Shown here: one piece after another, positions 43,710-55,040 of the stretch
How the letters are laid out: every line of letters starts with the position of its first letter
Numbering within the stretch: the first letter of the stretch is position 1
NCBI GenBank assembly: GCA_963778675.1
Contig: CAVZVI010000011.1
Span: 806,001-870,000 of the forward strand
Direction: 5' to 3'
DNA: 64,000 nt
DNA from: CAWCDJ01 sp963778675
Lineage (GTDB): Bacteria > Acidobacteriota > Terriglobia > Bryobacterales > Bryobacteraceae
Translations under genes and position numbers: made by a program
The notes under the pieces: generated by a model
The model's database searches: none
The model's input: the letters and a program-made list of their open reading frames with translations, nothing else
What the model was told of the DNA's origin: nothing

Positions 43710-44921
43710 TCAGGTCGCCTCGACGATTGCGCCCGCCGGCTCCGTCTCGGGTTGCGCCTCACCGCTTCGAATGATCGTCCAGCGAACCCCGAACGGCCCG
43801 ACCAGTTCGAAGAGAATCACCGCCGCCAGAACGACCGTAGTGACACTGGGCGCCAGGTCCGGCAGACGCTGCTCCAGCGAGAGCGTGAGGCCGATGGCAA
43901 GACCGGCCTGGGCGCACATGGCGGTCGGAAGCCGCCACTGGATCTCCCGGCCGGCGCCCGCCACGGATGCGCCGAGCCAGGTTCCCGTCACCTTTCCGAA
44001 GAGTCTTGCCAGCACGTAGACGCCTCCGGCGAGACCCAGCGATTGCAGCAGGGACAGATTCAGGTCCGCGCCCGCGAGGACGAAGAAAATAGCGTAGAGC
44101 GGAGGGTCGGTCTTCGCGAGGCTATCCAAGAACCGCCGGCTGCGTTCGGACAGGTTCACGACCGTCGCCCCCACCGCCAGGTTCGTGACCATGGGGGAGA
44201 GCTGCAACAGGTCCGACAGGCCCACGCAAAAGAGTACACAACCGGCGAGCAGGATCAGTTGCTCTCCATGCTCGACTACCCGCGCTGACCAGGCCGCCAG
44301 CAGAAATCCCGCGATATATCCCAGGGCCGCCGAGCCCACGATCTGCCATACGAGCGGGCCGGCCGTCTGGAACAGCGCGTAGAAGCTCCAGCCGCTCGGG
44401 TGCGAGGTGAACTGGATCCCCGCCACCACCAGGTTGAAGGCGATCAGGCACAACAGGTTGTCAAGCGCGAACACGCCCATCAGCACGTCCGTCAGCGGGC
44501 CCTTTGCATTGCATTCGCGAAGAACCATCAGGGTGGAAGCGGCCGCCGTCTCAATCGCCATGGAACCGAGCAGCAGAGCCGAAGGCCACGATAGCCCCGC
44601 CACACGCGTGCCCACCGCCACCGCTACCGCCACGAGGAGCGATTCGATCACCGTAATGGTGATGAGCCTTCGTCCGATCCGGCGGAAGTGCCCGAACTCG
44701 AAGACCGTCCCGATCGAAAACAGAATCAGCCCGAGCGCCACTTCGCTCAACGCATGCAGCGCCGAGAGGTTGTCCGCGGTCACCCAACCCATGACCGATG
44801 GACCGAGGGCGATCCCCGCCAGCAGATAGCCGGTCACCTCCGGGATGCGGAGCCATTTCACGATATGGCCGGCCAGAAGCGCCAGCAGCAGAATTACGCC
44901 TAGCGAACCGATATCGTTCAC
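43710..44921 (-). CDS. Cation/proton antiporter (CPA2, KefB/NapA-like)
   Basis: A 403-residue inner-membrane protein with about 12-13 hydrophobic helices, starting MNDIGSLGVILLLALLAGHI. The region VTGYLLAGIALGPSVMG and the later FALDNLLCLIAFNLV and VLAGADLNLSL segments match the Na+/H+ exchanger fold. There is no C-terminal RCK nucleotide-binding domain, so it is a bare transporter. It should exchange Na+ or K+ for protons. The ATG overlaps the stop of the upstream PDZ protein gene (ATGA), so the two are coupled. Confidence 0.9.
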   Translation of the reverse strand: MNDIGSLGVILLLALLAGHIVKWLRIPEVTGYLLAGIALGPSVMGWVTADNLSALHALSEVALGLILFSIGTVFEFGHFRRIGRRLITITVIESLLVAVAVAVGTRVAGLSWPSALLLGSMAIETAAASTLMVLRECNAKGPLTDVLMGVFALDNLLCLIAFNLVVAGIQFTSHPSGWSFYALFQTAGPLVWQIVGSAALGYIAGFLLAAWSARVVEHGEQLILLAGCVLFCVGLSDLLQLSPMVTNLAVGATVVNLSERSRRFLDSLAKTDPPLYAIFFVLAGADLNLSLLQSLGLAGGVYVLARLFGKVTGTWLGASVAGAGREIQWRLPTAMCAQAGLAIGLTLSLEQRLPDLAPSVTTVVLAAVILFELVGPFGVRWTIIRSGEAQPETEPAGAIVEAT

Positions 44922-46123
44922 GGAGTCAGGAGCACCTCGAGCTCTTTTCCGTCACGCTCCAGCTTGAGAACGACCGGACGCCCGCTAGCGCTTTGTAGGG
45001 CACGCGCCGCGGCGGCGGCGTCCGCCACGGCGGTACGTCCGACGCGGCGCAGCAGGTCGCCTTGCAGGACCCCCGCTCGTTCGGCCGGACTGTCCGGCGC
45101 TACCGTCATCACGGCCAACTCGCGTTCGTTGGTTCCCGGGCCGAGCGTCATTCCCATGGGCGTCGCGGCGGCGGTCTCCTGGTTTGGAGGCGCTGGACGC
45201 AACCGCAGAGTAAGCTTTCGACGCCCGCGCTGGACCTGGATGCGGTGCTCTTCCGTCGCTTCGTTCGGCAGTGTTCCAAGGTCGTCCGTGGAGCCGACCT
45301 CTGCTCCATCCACGGCCTTTACGAGATCGCCTGGTTGAAGCCCCGCGACGTCCGCCGCTGACCCGCCCCAGACCGCCGCCACCTGAACGCCCCCATCAGA
45401 AGCGTGCACGGTCATTCCGTAAGCCGACTCCAGCCGGTCGTTGAGGGTGACGGGCCTTCCCAGGAAGCCGGCAATGGTGGAAATCGAGATCACCGTGGCG
45501 CGGTCCCCGCAGGTCCCAATGAAGCCCAGAAGCTGCCCCTGGAGTGTAAACAGACCGCCACCCACCAGGGCGCTCGAAAGCGGCGCGCTGGATTGGATTG
45601 CGTCGTAGGGGAAAGACCCGCAACGGGACGCGGCACTCCCCTGGTACAGCCCATGTGCGAAGACGATCTCGTGCTGCCGGTTCTTGGCTACGGCCAGCAC
45701 CCACGCGCCGGCCGTTGGCGGACCTGAAGTGCGGAATGCGGGCATTACCGCTTCCGGCTCTTTGGCCGCCACGACGGCAAACGGAACCACCCCCCGCCGG
45801 GGCGCCAAAACCTCATCCCGCGATCCCCACACAACACCGCTCGAGCCGGTGGAATTCAGGTAGACGAGCGACGAAGCGACACCGTTGGCGGCATTTGTCA
45901 GATAATTGCCCAAGTCCCTGAGACGCCGCTGCTCGGTCAGTTGCTGGAGACGCTCCAATTCCCCTGGGGCCTGCACCGGCTGCTTCTTCTCCGCCGGCCG
46001 GGCTGGCCGCAGCGCGATCCCGGCCACCAGGACAGCCGCGGCTACGGCCAACAGCGTGAGCGCGTATTTTCGATCTTGGCTGGCGCGAAGCATTGTTGCT
46101 CGATGGCGCGGCATAAACGGCAC
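44918..46123 (-). CDS. HtrA-like PDZ protein lacking protease catalytic residues
   Basis: A 401-residue membrane-anchored protein. After a basic N-terminus comes one helix (YALTLLAVAAAVLVAGIAL, about 20-38), then a coiled segment (ELERLQQLTEQRRLRD), a trypsin-like beta domain about 80-232, and two PDZ domains about 235-310 and 325-400 (GLQPGDLVKAVDGAEV; GVLQGDLLRRVGRTAV). The catalytic signatures of HtrA are gone: the His segment (usually TNNHVV) reads LAPRRGVV, and the Ser segment (usually GNSGGPL) reads ALVGGGLF. So it looks like a pseudo-protease acting as a binding or regulatory protein. It is translationally coupled to the antiporter downstream. GTG 46123 or ATG 46114 may be the start. 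Confidence 0.8.
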   Translation of the reverse strand: MPFMPRHRATMLRASQDRKYALTLLAVAAAVLVAGIALRPARPAEKKQPVQAPGELERLQQLTEQRRLRDLGNYLTNAANGVASSLVYLNSTGSSGVVWGSRDEVLAPRRGVVPFAVVAAKEPEAVMPAFRTSGPPTAGAWVLAVAKNRQHEIVFAHGLYQGSAASRCGSFPYDAIQSSAPLSSALVGGGLFTLQGQLLGFIGTCGDRATVISISTIAGFLGRPVTLNDRLESAYGMTVHASDGGVQVAAVWGGSAADVAGLQPGDLVKAVDGAEVGSTDDLGTLPNEATEEHRIQVQRGRRKLTLRLRPAPPNQETAAATPMGMTLGPGTNERELAVMTVAPDSPAERAGVLQGDLLRRVGRTAVADAAAAARALQSASGRPVVLKLERDGKELEVLLTP

Positions 46124-46216
46124 ACCGCCACGTTTACTAATACTGTACCCCGACTTGGAACGCCGCCCGTATCCCGCGAGGGCGGGAGTCCGGCGCCAAA
46201 AAGTGACCAGCCCGGC

Positions 46217-48115
46217 TTAACCCTTCAGGTTCTTCTCGAACAGCGCCAGGATGCGCTTATATTCATCCGCCCAACTGGTGGGCTGCACGAAGCCGTGATT
46301 CTCAACGGGATACACCGCCAGGTCCCAGTTCGGCTTGCGCAACTCGATCAGGCGCTGAACCAGCCGTACCGTATCCTCGAACTCCACGTTGGTATCCACC
46401 ATGCCGTGGCAGATCAGCAGCGCGCCTTTCAGTCCGCCGGCGAAGTAGATCGGCGACGACCGCTTATAGGCGTCCGGATCGCTCTGCGGCACGTTCAAAA
46501 TGTCCGACGTGTAGCCGTGGTTGTAGAGCGCCCAGTCGGAGACCGGCCGCAGCGCCGCGCCGGCGGCAAAAACGTCCGGCTGCGTGAACATAGCCATCAG
46601 GGTGATGAAGCCTCCATAGCTGCCGCCGTAAAGACCGATCCTCTTCGGGTCCACACCCTGGTCGGCGGCAATGTACTTTGCGGCGTCGACGATGTCATCG
46701 AGGTCTTTGCCGCCCATGTGCTCGTAGACGGCGGTGCGCCAGTCTCGGCCGTGCCCCGCCGAGCCGCGGTAATCGACGTCGATCACCAGGAACCCGCGCT
46801 CCATCAGGATGTGGTCGAACATGTACTCGTGATAGTAAGTGGACCACTTGCGGTCCACGTTCTGCAGATACCCGGAGCCATGCACGAAGACCACGCCGGG
46901 GCCGCCCTTCTGGAAATTCGCCGGCTTGAACAGCCGGGCCGGAACCTGCACTCCGTCGCGCGCGGTGAAGGTCACGATCGGCACGTCCTTCCACGGGTAC
47001 TGCCAGAACTCGGGCGCCGGAGAGTCGGTCAGCTTCTTCGCATCGGCGTGCGGACGGTTTTCCTGCACGTAGAGCTCCGGCGGCTTGTTCGTATACGAAT
47101 ACACGTCGGCGATCCAGCGGTCGTCGGGCGAGACCACGGCGGCGTGCTTCCCCGGAGCAGCGGTAATGCGGGTCAGCGGACCGCCCTCGCCGGACATCTC
47201 GTACAAGTGCTGTTCATAGAGGCTGTCCTTGGTGGCGGTGAGGAAGAAGCGGGACTTGTCGCGCGATTGCCGCACATTGAGCACCTCCCAGTTTCCGGAG
47301 GTCAGCGCGCGCGGCTCGCCGCCCTCGAACGGCACGGCATACAGGTGCGAATAGCCCGTGCGCTCGGACTGGAAGTAGACTTCGCGGCCGTTCTTCATCC
47401 ACCCGAGGGTGTTGGCGCCGGGGCCGCCGATCCAGGCATCGTCGTGATCGGACGCCAGCACGCGGGTCTTGCCGGTGGCCGGGTCGAGCGCCAGGATCCA
47501 GCGGTCCTTGTTGTCGGCGGCCCGCGCCTGCAGCACCGCTTTCGTGCCGTCTTCGCTCCAAACCGGCGGAGAAAGCCGCACGTCCCGATCCTTCTGGCCG
47601 GGGTCCGCCCACTTCACCTCGCCCGTCACCGCGTCGAGAATCGCCAGCCGCACTTTCGACTGCGTGTCGCCTACATTCGACCGGCCCGGGATGTCCTCGG
47701 TGTACGCCGATTCCGTGATGTAGTTGGGGACAATCGTGTTCTTGGCATTGCCGGAATCGATGACCGTCGCGATCACGTACTTCTCATCGGGCGACAGTTC
47801 GAGCGCGGCTACGTTTTGCCTCGCCTGCAAGGTGAACGGCTTGCGCGGATTCTCCTTCTTCCGGCGCGCCTCTTCTTGCTCGCGGAGAGTGGTGCGCTCG
47901 CGGATGATTTCGAGCAGATCCTTCTGTTCCTTCTTGAGGTATTCCTGGCTGGGCGTGCCTTTCTGCGGCTCGGCGGACGCCCGGGGCGCCACGGGAGGAG
48001 TGCCGCCCCTGCCGCCGAATCCCCCCCTGCCGCCGCCACCGGCAGCCGCCACGACCGGCGCGCCCGCGGCGCGAATATCGGTCATCTGTACCAGCAAGCC
48101 GCTGTCGAGCGACAT
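46217..48115 (-). CDS. S9 family prolyl oligopeptidase-like serine peptidase (catalytic part)
   Basis: A 632-residue open frame holding the end of a DPP4-like propeller and the complete alpha/beta-hydrolase domain. The triad is intact: Ser499 in YGGSYGGF, Asp in HGMVDTNVEF, and His in VENHGFVQP. The natural protein starts further upstream: matching sequence continues in the same frame without a start codon to about 48290, then in a second frame, then in the frame of the ATG at 48582. Two frameshifts are therefore present, by mutation or sequencing error. As written, this ATG at 48115 lies inside the propeller and is not the native start. The family cleaves short peptides, often after proline, in the periplasm. 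Confidence 0.85.
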   Translation of the reverse strand: MSLDSGLLVQMTDIRAAGAPVVAAAGGGGRGGFGGRGGTPPVAPRASAEPQKGTPSQEYLKKEQKDLLEIIRERTTLREQEEARRKKENPRKPFTLQARQNVAALELSPDEKYVIATVIDSGNAKNTIVPNYITESAYTEDIPGRSNVGDTQSKVRLAILDAVTGEVKWADPGQKDRDVRLSPPVWSEDGTKAVLQARAADNKDRWILALDPATGKTRVLASDHDDAWIGGPGANTLGWMKNGREVYFQSERTGYSHLYAVPFEGGEPRALTSGNWEVLNVRQSRDKSRFFLTATKDSLYEQHLYEMSGEGGPLTRITAAPGKHAAVVSPDDRWIADVYSYTNKPPELYVQENRPHADAKKLTDSPAPEFWQYPWKDVPIVTFTARDGVQVPARLFKPANFQKGGPGVVFVHGSGYLQNVDRKWSTYYHEYMFDHILMERGFLVIDVDYRGSAGHGRDWRTAVYEHMGGKDLDDIVDAAKYIAADQGVDPKRIGLYGGSYGGFITLMAMFTQPDVFAAGAALRPVSDWALYNHGYTSDILNVPQSDPDAYKRSSPIYFAGGLKGALLICHGMVDTNVEFEDTVRLVQRLIELRKPNWDLAVYPVENHGFVQPTSWADEYKRILALFEKNLKG

Positions 48116-48582
48116 GACGTAGAGATTGTTGGCCCGGGTGAACGCGATCCGCTTGCCGTCCGGCAGGAACCTCGGGTTGCCCTCGGCGTCGGTCGTCCGG
48201 GTGATCTGTTCCGTCTTTCCCGTGCCCTGGTTGTAAACGAACAGGTCGCCTCCGTTCGCGTAGACCGTCAGGCGGTGATCCTTGCTCGTACTCGCCGAAT
48301 GCCGGCGGCGCCAGCCGGGCCTCCTCGTCGGAGAGCTTCCGCAGCCCCGAGCCGTCCCGCTTCACCACCCAGGTGTCCATGGGGTCCGTTTCCTTTTGGG
48401 TGTGCTGCTTCCATTGAAAATAGACCTCCTGACTGTCGCCCGACCAGCGGACCTGCGATCGGCTCGTAGCCCACCAGCCCGGGCCCCCGCATGATGTTGT
48501 CGATGGTCAAGGCGAACCGGTCGCCGGTCTGGGCCTGGAGCAGAAACAGGGCCAGCCCGAAGGGAAGGAGAAGTTTGCGCAT
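48116..48582 (-). pseudogene. 5' part of S9 peptidase gene, split by two frameshifts
   Basis: From the ATG at 48580-48582 the frame encodes a signal peptide (MRKLLLPFGLALFLLQAQ) and FALTIDNIMRGPGLVGYE. At about 48456-48463 a 2-base loss shifts the coding to a second frame (VRWSGDSQEVYFQWKQHTQK, MDTWVVKRDGSGLRKLSDEE). At about 48284-48292 it shifts again to the frame of the main ORF (SKDHRLTVYANGGDLFVYNQ). Each piece reads as good propeller sequence. The clean coding sense in all three frames suggests recent mutation or assembly error. Confidence 0.75.
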
Positions 48583-48659
48583 TACCTGAAATCATAGCGC
48601 GACAATTCTGCATCCCTGTCCCGGCCCCGCGGCGTATTGATCATTTGAGCGGAGGTCGT

Positions 48660-49490
48660 ATGAAGTTCCTGCTGGCGGCATTGCTAACCGGCTGCGCGTG
48701 GGCCCAAGCCCCGGATATCGGCCAGATCATGTCGCGGGTCGGCATCAACCAGGCCCGGTCGCTCGAGGAGCGGCAGAACTGGGTCTACACCCAGAAGCAG
48801 CTTCTCAAGATGGTGCGCGGCAATGGCAGGATCGCCCGTGAGGAGCACCGCGAGTATGTCGTGACCCCCAAGTTCCGGGGCGTCGGCAAGAAGCTCGTCA
48901 AATTCGACGGCAAATACGAGAGCAAGGGCCGGTACCACGACTACGACAAGCCGGGCTACGAGTACAAAGGCGTGGACATCGACGGCCAGATCCTGGACGG
49001 CATGTCCAAGGACATGACCGACGATCACGCATCCAAAGACGGAGTGGATCACAGTTTGTTTCCACTCACTTATCATGAACAGTTAAAGTACGACTTTAAG
49101 CTATTAGGCAGCGAGCAGTTCCACGGCCGGCCGGTCTATCGCGTCTCCTTTACACCGAAGCCCCACCAGGATTTCGACGAGTCGATATGGAGGGGTGAGG
49201 CCCTCATCGATGCTGCCGAATACCAGCCCGTGTTCGTTTCGACCAAGATGGCGCGCGGCCTGCCGCTGGTGGTCAAGACCCTGCTCGGGACGAATCTGAA
49301 GGGCCTGGGATTCTCGGTGACGTACCAGAAGTTCGCCGACGGTGTGTGGTTTCCGGTGAGCTACGGCGGAGAGTTCGATGTGCGGGCGGTATTCTTCTAT
49401 AAGCGGATTATTTCGGTCTCCATGGTGAATACGGATTTCCGCCATACCGACGTGAACAGCAGCGTGGCCTACGCAACGGAAGAAAAGTGA
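48660..49490 (+). CDS. Secreted protein of unknown function upstream of ECF sigma gene
   Basis: A 276-residue exported protein; the ATG at 48660 follows GGAGGT closely and starts a signal peptide (MKFLLAALLTGCAWAQ). The mature part is mixed charged and beta-rich: NWVYTQKQLLKMVRGNGRIA, EEHREYVVTPKFRGVGKKLV, GRPVYRVSFTPKPHQDFDES, ALIDAAEYQPVFVSTKMARG, SVTYQKFADGVWFPVSYGGE. The pattern resembles outer-membrane lipoprotein-sorting or LolA/LolB-like sheets, but this is not certain. Its stop overlaps the GTG of the sigma gene (GTGA). Confidence 0.8.
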   Translation: MKFLLAALLTGCAWAQAPDIGQIMSRVGINQARSLEERQNWVYTQKQLLKMVRGNGRIAREEHREYVVTPKFRGVGKKLVKFDGKYESKGRYHDYDKPGYEYKGVDIDGQILDGMSKDMTDDHASKDGVDHSLFPLTYHEQLKYDFKLLGSEQFHGRPVYRVSFTPKPHQDFDESIWRGEALIDAAEYQPVFVSTKMARGLPLVVKTLLGTNLKGLGFSVTYQKFADGVWFPVSYGGEFDVRAVFFYKRIISVSMVNTDFRHTDVNSSVAYATEEK

Positions 49491-50008
49491 CGGGGCTCCA
49501 GAGCGAGGAACGAACGGGTTGTGATTTCGACTCGCTGGTGCGGCAGCACCAGTCGATGGTGTTCAGTTTCTGCTATCACTTCCTGCACGACCGCGAACTG
49601 GCCGAGGAAGTGGCGCAGGAGGTTTTCCTGGCGCTCCACCGTCACCTGGCGGCAATTCAATCCGGAGAGCACGCGGTGTTCTGGCTGAAGAAAGTGGCGG
49701 TTCAAAGATCGATCGATGCGGCACGGCGGCGCAAACGCCGTCCGCAGGTGGCGCTCGAGCAGGTGGCCGAGCCTTCGACTCCGCCTCCGGCGGGCGATCC
49801 GCTCCTCGGAGAGATGCTGCGCCGCCTGGTGGCGGCGCTCCCGGAAACGCCGCGGAGCGTGATGATCCTGCGCTACCAGGAAGACCTGGACCCCTCCGAG
49901 ATCGCCGAGGTCCTGGAAATGCCGGTTGGAACCGTGAAGAGTCACTTGCAACGTTCGCTCGCGCTGCTCCGCGAAAAGCTGGAACGGCGCGGCTTGGGAG
50001 AAGTCTGA
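49487..50008 (+). CDS. ECF sigma factor
   Basis: A 173-residue sigma factor. Region 2 about 12-80 (DFDSLVRQHQSMVFSFCYHF, DRELAEEVAQEVFLALHRHL). Region 4 about 110-165 (LPETPRSVMILRYQEDLDPS, EIAEVLEMPVGTVKSHLQRS). It starts with GTG overlapping the upstream stop (GTGA) and its stop overlaps the next ATG (TGATG), so three genes are chained by translation. It probably responds to an envelope signal transmitted by the membrane protein that follows. Confidence 0.92.
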   Translation: MTGLQSEERTGCDFDSLVRQHQSMVFSFCYHFLHDRELAEEVAQEVFLALHRHLAAIQSGEHAVFWLKKVAVQRSIDAARRRKRRPQVALEQVAEPSTPPPAGDPLLGEMLRRLVAALPETPRSVMILRYQEDLDPSEIAEVLEMPVGTVKSHLQRSLALLREKLERRGLGEV

Positions 50009-50286
50009 TGGATTGGTTGGAACAGGAATTGAGACAGGCGCTGGAGAGGAAGGATCCCTCGCCGGAGTTCCCCGCCCGCGTCCGGGCGGCGGCTCGCGCA
50101 CGGCGAATCCTGGCGATGCCGCGATGGCTGCCCGCCGCGGCGGCGATCGTCGTCATCGCCGGCGGCGGCCTGGTTTATCGCGAGTATGAGGGCCGCGCAG
50201 CCAAAGAGCGCGTGATGGAAGCAATGCGCATCACCGCCGGCAGCCTGAACCGCATTCAGACCCAGATCAAGCAGGTGAGACCGTGA
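50008..50286 (+). CDS. Small membrane protein, putative anti-sigma factor
   Basis: A 92-residue protein: charged cytoplasmic N-terminus (residues 1-36, LEQELRQALERKDPSPEFPA), one membrane helix (about 39-57, MPRWLPAAAAIVVIAGGGLV) and a short polar extracytoplasmic part (MRITAGSLNRIQTQIKQV). No zinc motif is present. Position directly after the ECF gene, with overlapping stop and start codons, suggests it is the cognate anti-sigma of a non-zinc type. Function is inferred from context. Confidence 0.75.
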   Translation: MDWLEQELRQALERKDPSPEFPARVRAAARARRILAMPRWLPAAAAIVVIAGGGLVYREYEGRAAKERVMEAMRITAGSLNRIQTQIKQVRP

Positions 50287-50816
50287 AACGTACCGCAGTC
50301 CTGATGCTGGCGATCGGCCTGTCGTTGGCCGCCCAGCAGTTCAAATTCAATTTCGACCAACTGGCCGCCAAGGCCTCCGACCGGGTCGACCTGTCGCTGA
50401 ACGGGCAGACCCTGCAATTCGCCGCGAAGTTTCTCGACGACAAAGACGCCGATGAAGCCAAGGTCCGGAAGCTCATCGCCGGCCTGGAAGGCATCTACAT
50501 CCGCAGCTTCGAGTTCAACAAAGACGGCGTCTGGACGCAGGCCGATGTCGACGGCGTCCGCAACCAGTTGCACGCCCCGGAGTGGTCGCGCATCCTTGGC
50601 TACAAGGGTGAGGCGGATGGAGAGACCTCCGAGGTGTATGTCCGCTACCAGGACAAGAAGATCACCGGCGTGGCGATCCTGGTGGCTGAGCCGCGCCAGT
50701 TCACGGTGGTCAACATAGCCGGGCCGGTGGATCTCGATTCTCTGGCCGACCTCAGCGGCCATTTCGGCGTCCCGAAGCTCGAGCGCCGCGGCCCAGACAA
50801 CCCCAAAGCAAAATAG
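50283..50816 (+). CDS. DUF4252-like secreted protein
   Basis: A 177-residue exported protein with GTG start overlapping the preceding stop (GTGA). Signal peptide MKRTAVLMLAIGLSLAAQ. The core matches the DUF4252 pattern: a helical start (FNFDQLAAKASDRVDLSLNG), GLEGIYIRSFEFNKDG, SEVYVRYQDKKITGVAILVA and EPRQFTVVNIAGPVDL. The domain is known only by structure and is often found beside ECF sigma genes. It may be the sensor or target of the sigma system. Confidence 0.82.
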   Translation: MKRTAVLMLAIGLSLAAQQFKFNFDQLAAKASDRVDLSLNGQTLQFAAKFLDDKDADEAKVRKLIAGLEGIYIRSFEFNKDGVWTQADVDGVRNQLHAPEWSRILGYKGEADGETSEVYVRYQDKKITGVAILVAEPRQFTVVNIAGPVDLDSLADLSGHFGVPKLERRGPDNPKAK

Positions 50817-50842
50817 AATAACCGCGGTAAGCTGGTGCCTTG

Positions 50843-53101
<2,259 letters not shown>

Positions 53102-53113
53102 GATAAAAGAGTA

Positions 53114-55006
53114 ATGAAAGCCCCGCGCGCCCTGGCGCTCGCGATTCTCTGTACCTCCGCCTTCGCGCAGTTGCCGCCGCCGCAGGCTCCCCGGCCCAGG
53201 CTGGACGAGTCCGATCTCAAGCATCATCAGGACGAGCCTCTCGCGTCCGTGCAGGTGGAGGCGGTCGTGACCGACGCGCAAGGACATCCTGTGCCGGGCC
53301 TTGCCGAGGCGGATTTCGAAGTGCTACAGGATGACAAGCCGCAGAAGATCTCCGAATTCTCCTACGTGGACGGCAGCCGCGGCCGGACGCTGATCTTCCT
53401 GATCGACGATCTCGGGCTGACCGCCGAGGCGCTCGGCTCCACGCGCGCCGCGGTGCGTCATTTCATCGAAGCCGGGATGCGCCCGGAAGATCGTGTGGCG
53501 ATCCTGGCAACCGCGAAAGGAGCGGCCTCTCAGCAGCAGTTCAGCTCCGACCCCCATTACCTTTTCACCGCCCTCGACGCGATCCGGCCTGGCGCGCCGG
53601 ACGCAAGACGCGGGGACGCAGCCGGCCTGGCGCGAGGCGCTCTGTGCCAGCTCCGCATGGTTTTCGACAATCTGCGGAAGGAGTCCGGACGGAAATCGGT
53701 GGTGTTTTTCTCGGGCAACCTGCGCTCGGCCGGCATCGGGAAGGCGCTCGGACGCTCGCCGTTCACCGCGTTGCTCGATGCCGCCGGGCACTCTTCGGTG
53801 GTTTTTTACGACGTTGATCCGCACGCCCCCGTCGCGGAAGTAACCGGCAAGGTTCCAGTGGGACCCAAGGCCGCGGCGCCCCTCCTGTTTTCGACGCGTT
53901 CCCTGGTGGAGCTTGAGACCGGACTGCCCGCTGTCGCGAAGGAGACCGGCGGCATGTTTTTCGAGACCGGCGATCCCGCGAGGGCGATCGAACAAGTGGA
54001 ACAGGATTCCCAAGGCTTCTACCGCCTGGCCTATCCGGTCACGGAGTCCAATTACAAGTATGGCGACCGTTACGACAACGTCCAGGTTCGCGTGAAGTCT
54101 CCAGGGCTCACGGTGCGCGCCGGCCTGGCAACTCTGGCGGACGGGCAGGCATACCAGTGGCCGGGAGAGGAGCTGCCGAGAGAGCTCGCGATGCCGTTCT
54201 CCGCCGGATCGCTTACCATGCGTCTCACTCCTCTGTTCGAGAATCAACCCCAGGGCTCGTCGGTAGAGGCCCTTCTCCATTTGGATCTGCATGGCGTGGC
54301 CATGACCGAGGACCTGAAAGGCATCCGGCAAAGCCAGATCCACCTGGCCGCCGGGATTCTGGGGCCAGGCGCGCAGCCGGTGGACGAATACGCGAGCACT
54401 CTTACGCTCAAGCTTCCACCGCAGGACTATCAAACCGCCATGCGCACCGGCATCTCGTTTTCCCTTCGACTCCCCCTGCGCCGCACCACGCCCGGCGGCT
54501 GGCAGTTCTGGGTGGTGGCACGCGACGAGGCTGACGGGAAGACAGGCTCGGCGAGCGAGTTCATCGAGATTCCCAACCTGGCCAACGGCAACCTGGCGCT
54601 CTCCGGCCTCACTTTGCAGGGGATGGGAATGAAGATGCCCGGCGGCGAGAACGTTGTTTCCTCGGCGAACGACGCCCCGTCCCTACGCCTTTTCCGGCCC
54701 GGAGAGACACTGCGTTACAGCTACAGCGCCTACAACCTGGCGGCCGACAAAGAGAAGCGTTCGCGCATCGAAGTATGGATCGGCCTGTACCGCAATGGCG
54801 AGAAGGTGTTCGAGGGCAGACCCCTGCCGCTCGAGTTCCCACCGAGCGACAGTCCGAGCCGGCGCTCCGCCTCCGGCACGGTTGCGTTGGGCAGCGGCAT
54901 GGCGGCCGGCTCGTATCTGTTTCAGTTGCACATCAAAGATACCCTCGCTCCCGCAGGCAAACCCTCGACCGCGATTCAGTACGCCGATTTCGAACTGAGG
55001 CCGTGA
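53114..55006 (+). CDS. VWFA-related domain protein with weak metal site
   Basis: A 630-residue exported protein (signal MKAPRALALAILCTSAFAQ). The N-terminal segment (VQVEAVVTDAQGHPVPGLAE) matches the other two VWFA proteins. The VWA fold begins TLIFLIDDLGLTAEALG, where the usual DxSxS metal site is absent, so metal binding is doubtful. The fold ends around GFYRLAYPVTESNYKYGDRY. A further beta domain (about 380-625) closes the protein. It lies between the kinase-phospholyase fusion and the aldolase tandem. Confidence 0.85.
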   Translation: MKAPRALALAILCTSAFAQLPPPQAPRPRLDESDLKHHQDEPLASVQVEAVVTDAQGHPVPGLAEADFEVLQDDKPQKISEFSYVDGSRGRTLIFLIDDLGLTAEALGSTRAAVRHFIEAGMRPEDRVAILATAKGAASQQQFSSDPHYLFTALDAIRPGAPDARRGDAAGLARGALCQLRMVFDNLRKESGRKSVVFFSGNLRSAGIGKALGRSPFTALLDAAGHSSVVFYDVDPHAPVAEVTGKVPVGPKAAAPLLFSTRSLVELETGLPAVAKETGGMFFETGDPARAIEQVEQDSQGFYRLAYPVTESNYKYGDRYDNVQVRVKSPGLTVRAGLATLADGQAYQWPGEELPRELAMPFSAGSLTMRLTPLFENQPQGSSVEALLHLDLHGVAMTEDLKGIRQSQIHLAAGILGPGAQPVDEYASTLTLKLPPQDYQTAMRTGISFSLRLPLRRTTPGGWQFWVVARDEADGKTGSASEFIEIPNLANGNLALSGLTLQGMGMKMPGGENVVSSANDAPSLRLFRPGETLRYSYSAYNLAADKEKRSRIEVWIGLYRNGEKVFEGRPLPLEFPPSDSPSRRSASGTVALGSGMAAGSYLFQLHIKDTLAPAGKPSTAIQYADFELRP

Positions 55007-55040
55007 TTGCCCCGCTCATGGTTTTGGTACCCTGCGGGTG

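Noticed and set aside
45941..48469. Long plus-strand open frame (842 codons) opposite the S9 peptidase and PDZ genes
   Set aside because: It is antisense to proteins with clear motifs, is rich in Arg/Gly/His/Val from GC-rich complement codons, and shows no domain.
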